Assembly (NCBI RefSeq): GCF_003626755.1 | Contig: NZ_RBCJ01000004.1 | Location: 248,001-312,000, forward strand | Length of the DNA stretch: 64,000 nt | Origin: Ulvibacterium marinum | GTDB lineage: Bacteria; Bacteroidota; Bacteroidia; Flavobacteriales; Flavobacteriaceae | Reading direction: 5' to 3' | Made by a program: the position numbers and the translations under genes | Shown: in pieces, positions 33,403-41,360 of the stretch | Position numbering within the stretch: position 1 is the first letter of the stretch | Layout of the letters: the number at the start of each line of letters is the position of its first letter | The notes under the pieces: model-generated | The model's input: the letters and a program-made list of their open reading frames with translations, nothing else | What the model was told of the DNA's origin: nothing | The model's database searches: none

Positions 33403-33654
33403 ATGATACTTTTTTTTGGTACTCGTCCTGGAAAAACCAAACTAAAAAGCCTGTCAGGTGTTCGGTGCCCTCATTGTGATCAGACCGGAACTTTGACCGT
33501 TTCCATAGTTTCAAACTATTTTCATTTGTTTTGGATTAAGCTATTTAAAATTTCCACTTCAAAAATTGCGGAATGCTCCCATTGCAAACGTGTTTATTAT
33601 AGGAATGAATTTACCTTGGAAATGGAAAATGCCATGGGTATGAATCAAGAATGA
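33403..33654 (+). CDS. Small zinc-ribbon protein
   Basis: 83 residues. Two CxxC pairs, CPHC near residue 22 and CSHC near residue 58, make a zinc ribbon. Between them lies an aromatic hydrophobic stretch (YFHLFWIKLFKI) that may be membrane-associated. Similar short zinc-ribbon proteins are widespread in Flavobacteriaceae with no known function. Confidence 0.78.
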   Translation: MILFFGTRPGKTKLKSLSGVRCPHCDQTGTLTVSIVSNYFHLFWIKLFKISTSKIAECSHCKRVYYRNEFTLEMENAMGMNQE

Positions 33655-33666
33655 ACGGTTAAGATC

Positions 33667-33686
33667 CGCCTCGGATAAAAGAGGCG
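33667..33686. terminator. Hairpin between convergent genes
   Basis: CGCCTC, eight-base loop, GAGGCG. It lies between the zinc-ribbon gene and the barrel-protein gene and may terminate either. There is no strong T-run. A related GC-rich motif (CCCGAGGCGGG) occurs at 16248-16258. Confidence 0.4.
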
Positions 33687-33703
33687 AACCTTATTTCACC
33701 TCG

Positions 33704-34771
33704 TCACAAGTCGCACCGAAGGCCCAAAGAAATGTTTCGTTGCTCTACTATAGCATCTTTAAAAATCGGGTTCAAATCGTATTTTATATAGAGCAGTACG
33801 CTATCGAACCCAGCATAGGCGCTAAGCCCGTACACAAAATTTGTAGTATTATATCCCCTTTTCAGCTTGTCTTTTACATTTTCCCCAGCTCGGTCGTATT
33901 TCAACTTTTGGCGGGTACCCAAATTAAATCCTCCATACCCACCAATACCCAGTCGAAATTGGTTTTGCACGGAGTATCGAATGGTATTTTCCGTTTGCCT
34001 AAACCTCGATGGGCCAAATTCAAAATGAACGGGAAAAACCAGATTGTCCATACGGAATTTTGATTTTCTAAGCTCAAATTCAAATTCCTGCAACTCTGCT
34101 TGACCTTCATCATTGATGACAAAATATTGATTGTCCTTGGGTTTTAGACCGTTGAATTGAAAGGAAAGTCCATAGGTGAAGCGCATAAAATTAGAGTTAT
34201 CGAAAACTCTCGTACGCCATACCCATCCCATTTCAAAAAATCGGCTCCCCCCCATTTTATAGGGTGAATCGTCAAGGGATTGACCATCTATAATGGCATT
34301 GTTAAATCCTACAGCGATTACTGGATCGGAATATGTACGACGGTCATATTTTGGAGGTTTATTATTCTTCTCGAAAACATGCCATGGTTTCCCATCTACG
34401 TTAATGCTGATTCCCGTTCCATCATCAATAATGGAAAAGCCTTTTTCCTCCTCGAGCACAGCACCCTGATTACGTTGCAAAAGGGCAATTTTGTTATCGA
34501 TAATGGCATGTTTGTTTTCAATATTCAATGCTCTTAATTTTGCGGCATTTTCCTTTAGGACCCTTGCTTCTTCCGCTGTTAGGTTGCCATTATCCAATCT
34601 TCTGTTAATCTCCTCCACCTCTAATTTTAAGGCTTCCTTTTCTTGTTGGGTAATCTTGATCTTTTGCTCTTTCAGAGCTTCAATTTTTTCCTCATTCCAT
34701 TCCTGGGCGACAACATGGTTCATAACCAAGGAAACTAGAATTAAGGTCAAATAAAAAACAATGGTTCTCAT
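33704..34771 (-). CDS. Outer-membrane beta-barrel protein with N-terminal coiled coil
   Basis: 355 residues with a signal peptide (to about residue 22, ending VVAQ). Residues 25-100 are strongly heptad-like and charged, a coiled coil. From about 145 on, alternating beta-strands rich in Phe, Tyr and Gly (FMRFTYGLSFQFNG) suggest a small barrel ending in LGLRCDL. It lies downstream of the ECF sigma factor and its membrane partner, with 84 bases between, and may be part of that regulon. No family name is certain. Confidence 0.72.
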   Translation of the reverse strand: MRTIVFYLTLILVSLVMNHVVAQEWNEEKIEALKEQKIKITQQEKEALKLEVEEINRRLDNGNLTAEEARVLKENAAKLRALNIENKHAIIDNKIALLQRNQGAVLEEEKGFSIIDDGTGISINVDGKPWHVFEKNNKPPKYDRRTYSDPVIAVGFNNAIIDGQSLDDSPYKMGGSRFFEMGWVWRTRVFDNSNFMRFTYGLSFQFNGLKPKDNQYFVINDEGQAELQEFEFELRKSKFRMDNLVFPVHFEFGPSRFRQTENTIRYSVQNQFRLGIGGYGGFNLGTRQKLKYDRAGENVKDKLKRGYNTTNFVYGLSAYAGFDSVLLYIKYDLNPIFKDAIVEQRNISLGLRCDL

Positions 34772-34802
34772 ACTTGTTTGTTTTTGAAATGTCCCTCCCC
34801 TG

Positions 34803-34825
34803 TCTCCCCGACAGTTGCGGGGAGA
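34803..34825. terminator. GC-rich hairpin after the sigma-factor partner gene
   Basis: TCTCCCCG, seven-base loop, CGGGGAGA: a perfect 8-bp stem in the gap between two minus-strand genes. No T-run follows on the minus strand, so it could be a terminator, a processing site or a repeat element. Confidence 0.45.
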
Positions 34826-34855
34826 GAAGAAGGAAATCTATTAATGATTGATGAA

Positions 34856-35632
34856 TTAATTATTCCGGTCCGCTACGGCCGTGCGCACCTTCATAAAACC
34901 GGTTTTTAATTTTTCGAAAATCTGATCCCTAAAGGATTGATCTAGCTCATCCTCTACCTGCGTCAACAGGGCCATGGCATCCACCCTTCCATTATCCCGG
35001 AAAAGCTTTTCAGCAATTATTTCCCGTTGTGCCTTCTGCAACAGCGAATCTAACTCGGAATCCGAGACTGTTCTATTTTTTTGTTCCAATACATCTACCC
35101 GCGCCACGACTTCCGCTATTTTGGTATTAATGATATCTTCCGAATCTTTACTTAAAATTTCACTTTCAACTTCTTTGTCTCCCTGTGTATTTGTGGAAAC
35201 CATACTTGTTTTTACATCCTCCAAGGTTTTTTTCTTGATTGTTTTCTGTTCGTTTGGAAAATTCACGGATTCTTCCAAAGACTTTTCTACGACCAAATCC
35301 TCATTCGTATCGACTACCCTATTCCCCTCTCCGAAGGTCTTTTCATCCGTTGCTTTTTTTAACGTATCCTCAACTTTGTCATTTTCACTATCCGTATTTA
35401 CGATTTCAATATCAGGATTCACCATAGGTCTTTGAGAGCCCAAATACACCAAAGAGACTATCAAAAGACCCATAAAACTCGCTGCAACACCATACCAAAG
35501 AAAACGATTTGATTTTGGTCTTGGAGCTCCTTCCAAACGATCGACCACCTTTTGCCAGGCCTGGGATGATGGTTGTAGTTCCCTTTGCTCCAATTGTTTT
35601 TTGATATGCTTTTCAAAATTATTCGGTTCCAT
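34856..35632 (-). CDS. Membrane-anchored partner of the ECF sigma factor (anti-sigma-like)
   Basis: 258 residues. A short cytoplasmic N-terminus (about 1-42) is followed by one membrane segment (about 45-66, FLWYGVAASFMGLLIVSLVYL) and a long charged, Glu/Lys/Ser-rich periplasmic region ending in helices. This topology is that of a single-pass anti-sigma factor, although no zinc motif (HxxxCxxC) is present. The start overlaps the end of the sigma gene by 14 bases. Function is inferred from topology and context. Confidence 0.72.
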   Translation of the reverse strand: MEPNNFEKHIKKQLEQRELQPSSQAWQKVVDRLEGAPRPKSNRFLWYGVAASFMGLLIVSLVYLGSQRPMVNPDIEIVNTDSENDKVEDTLKKATDEKTFGEGNRVVDTNEDLVVEKSLEESVNFPNEQKTIKKKTLEDVKTSMVSTNTQGDKEVESEILSKDSEDIINTKIAEVVARVDVLEQKNRTVSDSELDSLLQKAQREIIAEKLFRDNGRVDAMALLTQVEDELDQSFRDQIFEKLKTGFMKVRTAVADRNN

Positions 35633-36185
35633 ATCCTATGATATTTTGTTTCTTTAAACTCTGTTGCAATAATTTCCTGGCCTTGAATAGTTGTGATTTT
35701 GAAGTACTCTCCGTAATGGAAAGCATTTCAGCTATCTCTTGATGCTTGTACCCTTCTACCGCGTACAGTACAAAAACGGTCCTATAGCCTTCCGGTAGGG
35801 CATCGATCATGGTTTGTATATATTCGATGTCCAATTTTGAAGAGGCATCAGAGACGGATTTTCCACCATGCCTTTCGTATACCGTATCATCATAGACTAC
35901 AAATTGTTGTTTCCGTAAATAGGAAATACTCTCCCTAATCATGATTTTTTTTATCCATCCTTCAAAACTGCCTTGGTGACGGAAAGTTTCGAGACCTTGA
36001 AAAACCTTAACAAAACCATTGACCATAACGTCTTCCGCAAATTGCAGGTCTTTAATGTATCTTCTACATACCCCGAGCATTTTGGGTGCAAATTTTTCAT
36101 AAAGGCGTTGTTGCGCATCCCGATTGCCGGAGGCTGCCCTTTCTATAAGCTGCTTTTCGTTTTTATAAAAAGAAATGATTTTCAA
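35619..36185 (-). CDS. ECF RNA polymerase sigma factor
   Basis: 188 residues with regions 2 (about 20-90, FAEDVMVNGFVKVF and FEGWIKKIMIRESI) and 4 (about 130-180, LPEGYRTVFVLYAVEGYKHQEIAEML). Region 4 supplies the -35-binding helix-turn-helix. There is no sigma 3 region, so it is an extracytoplasmic-function type. It is coupled by 14 overlapping bases to the membrane-anchored partner downstream. A 17-bp palindrome lies 112 bases upstream. Confidence 0.92.
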   Translation of the reverse strand: MKIISFYKNEKQLIERAASGNRDAQQRLYEKFAPKMLGVCRRYIKDLQFAEDVMVNGFVKVFQGLETFRHQGSFEGWIKKIMIRESISYLRKQQFVVYDDTVYERHGGKSVSDASSKLDIEYIQTMIDALPEGYRTVFVLYAVEGYKHQEIAEMLSITESTSKSQLFKARKLLQQSLKKQNIIGYGTE

Positions 36186-36296
36186 TTTTATAAAAGGGGT
36201 TTTTGGTTGTCTACTATTTCTATAGACGATTTAGTAAAGGAAAACGTTGCCTGGAAAGTTGATTTTTTTTTTGAGGTCTTTCATGCAAGGCCCTTA

Positions 36297-36313
36297 ATAT
36301 GAAAATTTCATAT
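36297..36313. promoter_or_regulatory. 17-bp perfect palindrome ATATGAAAATTTCATAT
   Basis: Eight bases each side of a central A are self-complementary. It lies between the stop of the polyprenyl synthetase gene (36335) and the ECF sigma gene start (36185). It could be an operator for the sigma operon or a terminator stem. It is too AT-rich to be a strong terminator. Confidence 0.45.
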
Positions 36314-36334
36314 CAAAAACAGAGCCATTCCACT

Positions 36335-37312
36335 TTACTTTTTTCTATCCACTACATAATTTACCATAAGCTCAAGGGAGCTTTTGTAATCCGAAGATGG
36401 GTATGTGTCCAAAAGTTTCAAAGCCTCTTCCTTAAAATCGAGCATTTTTTGTACGGCATATTCCAATCCGCCTCTTTCCTTTACGAAAGCGATTACTTGC
36501 TTCACCCTCGTTTTGTCTTTATTGTGATTTTTTACGGAATTGATCAACCATCTTTTTTCCGATTTGGAGCAGTTGTTAAGGACATAAATTAGAGGTAATG
36601 TCATCTTTTGTTCCTTAATATCTATCCCGGTAGGTTTCCCAATTTTCTCTTCTCCATAGTCAAAGAGATCATCCTTTATTTGAAAGGCCATGCCACAGAG
36701 TTCCCCAAATTTTCGAAAGGTTTCCACATCCGGTGAATCGGGTTTTACGGAGCACGCACCCAGACTACAACATGCAGCAATTAAAGTAGCCGTTTTTTGG
36801 CGGATGATATCATAATAGACTTCTTCGGTAATGTCTAGCCGTCTTGCCTTTTCGATTTGCAACAACTCTCCCTCACTCATTTCCCGAACGGCTACGGAAA
36901 TAATCCTGAGTAGGTCAAAATCTCCATGGTCAATGGACAATAACAATCCTTTTGATAATAGATAATCGCCGACCAAAACAGCAATTTTATTTTTCCATAA
37001 TGCATTAATGGAAAAGAACCCGCGCCGTTTGTTACTTTCATCCACAACATCATCATGCACCAAAGTAGCCGTATGAATAAGTTCTATAACGGAGGCACCC
37101 CTATATGTTCGTTCATTTACCTCGCCCTTGTTCAATAACTTTGCGGTCAAAAAAACGAACATAGGCCGCATTTGCTTGCCTTTTCGGTTTACAATATAAT
37201 ACGTAATGCGATTAAGGAGTGCTACCTTGGAGGACATGGCAGTATGGAACTTTTTCTCAAAAAGTTCCATTTCACTATCTATAGGTTCCTTTATTCGGGA
37301 TACTGTTTTCAA
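36335..37312 (-). CDS. Polyprenyl diphosphate synthase (octaprenyl-type)
   Basis: 325 residues. Both aspartate-rich motifs are present: HDDVVDE (Asp87, 88, 91) and QIKDDLFDY (Asp214, 215, 218). It condenses isopentenyl units onto a prenyl diphosphate for the menaquinone side chain, probably in the cytoplasm or at the membrane. Bulky residues before the first motif (ELIHTATLVHDD) lack the large aromatic pair of short-chain enzymes, so a long-chain product is likely. It lies downstream of rlmN after a 201-base gap that holds nothing else obvious. Confidence 0.93.
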   Translation of the reverse strand: MKTVSRIKEPIDSEMELFEKKFHTAMSSKVALLNRITYYIVNRKGKQMRPMFVFLTAKLLNKGEVNERTYRGASVIELIHTATLVHDDVVDESNKRRGFFSINALWKNKIAVLVGDYLLSKGLLLSIDHGDFDLLRIISVAVREMSEGELLQIEKARRLDITEEVYYDIIRQKTATLIAACCSLGACSVKPDSPDVETFRKFGELCGMAFQIKDDLFDYGEEKIGKPTGIDIKEQKMTLPLIYVLNNCSKSEKRWLINSVKNHNKDKTRVKQVIAFVKERGGLEYAVQKMLDFKEEALKLLDTYPSSDYKSSLELMVNYVVDRKK

Positions 37313-37513
37313 GAAGTTTGGTTTCTATCGCGTTGGATTTGGAAAGATAAAAATAAAATAAGGAAAAGAAGAGGAGTTCTGTGGGCAGTTGCAGTATTCG
37401 GTGGGCATAGGATTATTTTTGTAAACCTTCAAGTTAGACCATTTAACGCCTTGAGTGAAAACGAGGGTTCTCTACATTGTACTGAAAATCGCCAACTGCA
37501 ATTGCTTATTCTT

Positions 37514-38554
37514 TCAGCGTTTATTTGCCAATTGGCCACATGCCGCATCAATATCCTTCCCCCTGGAACGTCTAACGGTAACTACAATTCCGTTTTGCTC
37601 TAAAGTGTCCACATATCTCTCCAGTGCGGCATTTGAAGCTTGCCGAAACTTACCATCATCGATTGGATTATATTCGATAAGATTAACCTTGGAGGGCGCA
37701 AATTTGCAGAAGTCTACCAAGGCATCCACATCCTTTTGTGTATCATTGATACCTTCCCAGACCACATACTCGTAGGTGATTCTACTTTTGGTCCTGGCAT
37801 ACCAATATTGCAAGGATTCCCGTAGGTCGGTTAAAGTAAATGTGGCATTAAAGGGCATTATGGATGTCCGTATTTCATCAATGGCAGAATGAAGGGATAC
37901 TGCCAAATTGAATCTAACCCCATCGTCTGCCATTTTTTTTATCATTTTGGGAACTCCCGATGTAGAGACTGTAATGCGTCTTGGGGACATTCCGAGCCCA
38001 GTGGGGGAGGTTATCTTATCGATAGCCTTTAACACATTGTTGTAATTCATCAAAGGTTCGCCCATTCCCATAAATACAATGTTGCTCAACGGTCGGTCAA
38101 AATATAGCCTACTCTCGTTATCAATGGCCACCATTTGGTCGTAGATTTCATCAGGATTCAGATTGCGCATCCTTTTTAAACGTGCCGTAGCACAGAACTT
38201 GCAGTCCAAACTACAACCTACCTGGCTGGAGACGCATGCCGTGGTCCGATTTGCCGTAGGAATTAAAACAGATTCCACCACCAACCCATCATGCAATCGT
38301 ACAGCATTTTTTATGGTACCGTCCTTGCTGCGTTGCATTTGATCTACGCGAATGTGATTGATTACAAAAAACTCCTCTAAAAGTTTTCGGGTATCCTTGG
38401 AAAGATTTGTCATCACATCAAAGGAGTGTGCGGATTTCTGCCAAAGCCATTCATAGACTTGATTGCCGCGGAAAGCTTTATCACCTTGGTCCGTGAAAAA
38501 ACCGCGTAATTGTTCCTTGGTAAGGGCTCGTATGTCTTTCTTTTTTGTTTCCAA
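37514..38554 (-). CDS. rlmN: Dual-specificity 23S rRNA/tRNA adenine C2-methyltransferase RlmN
   Basis: 346 residues. Radical-SAM cysteines CSLDCKFC (Cys114, 118, 121) bind the 4Fe-4S cluster. VFMGMGEPLMNY and the late RGKDIDAACGQLA with the methyl-carrying Cys are characteristic. It methylates C2 of A2503 in 23S rRNA and A37 in some tRNAs. It is separated from queA by a terminator hairpin. Confidence 0.95.
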   Translation of the reverse strand: METKKKDIRALTKEQLRGFFTDQGDKAFRGNQVYEWLWQKSAHSFDVMTNLSKDTRKLLEEFFVINHIRVDQMQRSKDGTIKNAVRLHDGLVVESVLIPTANRTTACVSSQVGCSLDCKFCATARLKRMRNLNPDEIYDQMVAIDNESRLYFDRPLSNIVFMGMGEPLMNYNNVLKAIDKITSPTGLGMSPRRITVSTSGVPKMIKKMADDGVRFNLAVSLHSAIDEIRTSIMPFNATFTLTDLRESLQYWYARTKSRITYEYVVWEGINDTQKDVDALVDFCKFAPSKVNLIEYNPIDDGKFRQASNAALERYVDTLEQNGIVVTVRRSRGKDIDAACGQLANKR

Positions 38555-38571
38555 TACGTGAAAAGATAAAA

Positions 38572-38606
38572 AATCCTGCCGAACCGATGATTTGGTAGGC
38601 AGGATT
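38572..38606 (-). terminator. Intrinsic terminator of queA
   Basis: On the minus strand AATCCTGCC, 17-base loop (with inner ACC/GGT pairing), GGCAGGATT followed by TTTT. It lies between the queA stop and the rlmN start. Confidence 0.82.
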
Positions 38607-38628
38607 CCTATAATTTGTTCGAACCTTC

Positions 38629-39678
38629 CTATATAATCAACATGGCATCTCCATAGGAATAGAAACGATATCCCTCCAAAATAGCTTCTTTATAGGCCCT
38701 TTTCATGAGATCGTGACCAATAAAGGCAGACACCATCATCAGCAATGTAGATTTGGGTAAGTGAAAATTGGTAATCATACAATTGGCGATACTGAAATCA
38801 TAAGGTGGGAAAATGAATTTGTTGGTCCACCCGTCAAACGTATTTAGCGTTTGTTCGGAAGAAACCGCACTTTCCAATCCCCGCATTGCCGTAGTACCCA
38901 CTGCGCATACTTTTTTTCTTTTCTCCTTGGCCCGGTTCACCACTTCTGTTGCCTTTTCGTCTATGATCAATTCTTCGCTATCCATTTTATGTTTGGAAAG
39001 ATCCTCTACCTCAACGGGATTAAAGGTTCCCAAACCAACATGCAAGGTCAATTCCGCAAAATTTACCCCTTTGATTTCCAAACGCTTTAATAAATGCTTG
39101 GAAAAGTGAAGTCCAGCCGTCGGAGCTGCCACAGCTCCTTCATGTTTGGCATAAATGGTCTGATAACGTTCCTCATCCTCCGGTTCCACACCCCGCTTAA
39201 TGTATTTTGGCAAGGGCGTTTCCCCCAATTCCCGAAGTTTCCTTCGAAAATCGATATAAGCCCCGTCATATAAAAAACGTAGGGTCCTTCCCCTGGATGT
39301 TGTATTGTCAATAACTTCGGCTACCAGGCTTTCGTCATCCCCAAAATATAGTTTATTGCCTATTCGGATTTTACGTGCTGGATCTACCAAAACATCCCAC
39401 AGTCTTTGTTCCTCGTTTAATTCCCGTAATAAAAATACCTCGATACGGGCTCCTGTCTTTTCCTTATTTCCGTATAACCTTGCCGGAAAGACCTTGGTGT
39501 TGTTCAGGACCATAACATCGCCTTCGTCAAAATAATCGATAAGATCCTTGAACATCTTGTGCTCTATTTTGCCAGAATCCCTATGGATTACCATTAATTT
39601 GGACTCATCTCTATTTTCAGTTGGGTATTCTGCCAATAGGTCCTTAGGAAGTTCAAAATTGAAGTGCGATAATTTCAT
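38629..39678 (-). CDS. queA: S-adenosylmethionine:tRNA ribosyltransferase-isomerase QueA
   Basis: 349 residues; transfers the ribosyl moiety of SAM to preQ1 in tRNA to make epoxyqueuosine. [31 protein letters not shown] and [15 protein letters not shown] are classic QueA motifs. The gene has its own well-formed promoter 34 bases upstream and a terminator downstream, so it is likely monocistronic. Confidence 0.95.
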   Translation of the reverse strand: MKLSHFNFELPKDLLAEYPTENRDESKLMVIHRDSGKIEHKMFKDLIDYFDEGDVMVLNNTKVFPARLYGNKEKTGARIEVFLLRELNEEQRLWDVLVDPARKIRIGNKLYFGDDESLVAEVIDNTTSRGRTLRFLYDGAYIDFRRKLRELGETPLPKYIKRGVEPEDEERYQTIYAKHEGAVAAPTAGLHFSKHLLKRLEIKGVNFAELTLHVGLGTFNPVEVEDLSKHKMDSEELIIDEKATEVVNRAKEKRKKVCAVGTTAMRGLESAVSSEQTLNTFDGWTNKFIFPPYDFSIANCMITNFHLPKSTLLMMVSAFIGHDLMKRAYKEAILEGYRFYSYGDAMLII

Positions 39679-39711
39679 GTAAGTGAATTAAGTTAGTCAT
39701 TTTTGCGGCTG

Positions 39712-39743
39712 CAAATATACAATGTGGCCATAGGGGTTGTCAA
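39712..39743 (-). promoter_or_regulatory. queA promoter (TTG, 21-base spacer, TATATTTG)
   Basis: On the minus strand TTG (39743-39741) and TATATTTG (39719-39712) are 21 bases apart, a full match to the Bacteroidota consensus. The ATG at 39678 is 33 bases further. Confidence 0.75.
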
Positions 39744-39766
39744 GTAAAACAAGGATTAAATACGAA

Positions 39767-40996
39767 TTATGATTTTCGTATGGTTAGACCCAGTATTTCC
39801 AGGTCTTTCCAAAAATCAGGATAGGATTTAGAAACCACTTCGGCATCGTTTACATATATTGAAGTTTTCATGGCCAAAGGTGCAAAGGCCATGGCCATTC
39901 TATGATCATTATAAGTGTCTATAGCCACATCCTTGTTCATTTGGTATGACGGACGCAATATCAAATCCTTATCCGATACGATTATATCCGCACCCAATTT
40001 GGAGAGCTCCGTATCCAAAGCTACCAATCTATCGGTTTCCTTTATTTTTAGGGTATGCAAGCCTGTAAGATGACATCCTACTCCCAATCCAAAACACGTA
40101 ACCGCAATAGTCTGCGCGGTGTCCGGAGCATTTGAAAGTTCCAGATTCAAATTTTCAGGTTTTAAGTCTGCCACCTTTCTTAGGCTGATTTCATTTTCCC
40201 TGAAATCGGTGTCCACCCCCCAATTTTTGTAAATCCCCGCAAGCACACTATCACCCTGCAGGCTATTTTTTTTATAAGATGATAAGATAACTTCGGAACC
40301 AACAGTACTAAGGGCAACTATACTGTAGAAATAAGAGGCAGAGCTCCAATCTGATTCCACCACCAGGGTTTTTGAATTCACGGACTCTTCCGGATATACC
40401 TTGATCTTATTTCCTTCAAAAGTGGTCCGTACTCCAATTTGCTCCAATAAGGCCAAAGTCATCTTTATATAGGGAACAGATGTAATTTCCCCTTTCAAGT
40501 CCAATTCCAGACCATTTCCCAGACCCGGTGCAACCAGCAACAATGCAGAAATATATTGGCTACTGATATTGGCAGGAAGGCTTACTTTATTTCTGGTCAG
40601 TTTTTTCCCTTTAATTCTTATTGGTGGATATCCATCGTTCTTTTCATATGCAATCTCGGCCCCTAATTTGTGTAGCGCATCCACTAGAACTTTTATGGGA
40701 CGCTCGGTCATACGTCGTGAGCCTGTAAGAAGAACTTCCTTGCCTTCCTGTGAGGCAAAGTAGCCTGTAAGAAATCGCATGGCCGTACCGGCATGATGGA
40801 TATCCACAACACCCTTACTTGTATTCAGTCCTTTTTGCATGACTTGGGCATCATCGGAATTGGATAGGTTGTCAATCCCGATATTAGGGTACAACGCTTG
40901 TAACAATAACAAACGGTTGGACTCGCTTTTTGAGCCTGTAATCCGAATATTGGATTTTAGTAATTTGGTTGCAGGAGGAGATAGGTGTAGTTTCAA
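39767..40996 (-). CDS. aroA: 3-phosphoshikimate 1-carboxyvinyltransferase (EPSP synthase)
   Basis: 409 residues; joins phosphoenolpyruvate and shikimate 3-phosphate in the shikimate pathway. The N-terminal KSESNRLLLLQAL, HAGTAMRFLTGYF and LTGSRRMTERPI, and the later KETDRLVAL and NDHRMAM, are the standard substrate-binding motifs. It is not next to the aromatic operon at 47496-51465. Its nearest upstream neighbour is the MazG-like gene 37 bases away. Confidence 0.95.
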   Translation of the reverse strand: MKLHLSPPATKLLKSNIRITGSKSESNRLLLLQALYPNIGIDNLSNSDDAQVMQKGLNTSKGVVDIHHAGTAMRFLTGYFASQEGKEVLLTGSRRMTERPIKVLVDALHKLGAEIAYEKNDGYPPIRIKGKKLTRNKVSLPANISSQYISALLLVAPGLGNGLELDLKGEITSVPYIKMTLALLEQIGVRTTFEGNKIKVYPEESVNSKTLVVESDWSSASYFYSIVALSTVGSEVILSSYKKNSLQGDSVLAGIYKNWGVDTDFRENEISLRKVADLKPENLNLELSNAPDTAQTIAVTCFGLGVGCHLTGLHTLKIKETDRLVALDTELSKLGADIIVSDKDLILRPSYQMNKDVAIDTYNDHRMAMAFAPLAMKTSIYVNDAEVVSKSYPDFWKDLEILGLTIRKS

Positions 40997-41033
40997 TCTT
41001 ATGCGGTTCTAGTGCTAAGGTGCAAAGATAGTA

Positions 41034-41360
41034 CTATTTGAGCTTTTTGTTGTTTTGGTGTCTGTCATGATCCCGTTGGGTCTTCAATGCCAATTTTTCA
41101 TCGAAAGCTTTCTGCAAATCTACATTCGTCTGATTTGCCAAACAAAGGACCACAAAAAGGACATCTGCCAATTCCTCTCCTAGATCTCTTTCCTTATCGG
41201 ATTCCTTTTCGCTCTGCTCTCCATACCTTCGGGCAATGATACGGGCCACCTCCCCTACCTCTTCGGTAAGTTGGGCCATATTTGTAAGTTCGTTAAAATA
41301 ACGTACGCCGTGCTGTTTTATCCAATTATCTACTTCCTGCTGGAGTTTCTTGAGAGCCAT
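41034..41360 (-). CDS. MazG-like nucleotide pyrophosphohydrolase
   Basis: 108 residues. The EExxE...ExxD metal site of the all-alpha NTP pyrophosphatase superfamily is visible: LTEEVGEVAR and LGEELADVLF. It would hydrolyse nucleoside triphosphates, possibly aberrant ones. Its start overlaps the end of the DUF3857 gene by 35 bases, so it is probably translated by coupling. Confidence 0.88.
   Translation of the reverse strand: MALKKLQQEVDNWIKQHGVRYFNELTNMAQLTEEVGEVARIIARRYGEQSEKESDKERDLGEELADVLFVVLCLANQTNVDLQKAFDEKLALKTQRDHDRHQNNKKLK

Noticed and set aside
34856-35632. Classical zinc-binding anti-sigma factor
   Set aside because: No HxxxCxxC motif is present; only topology and coupling to the sigma gene support the role.
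37313-37513. Possible small gene between the polyprenyl synthase gene and rlmN
   Set aside because: Frames there are short or antisense, and no ribosomal or family signature is visible.
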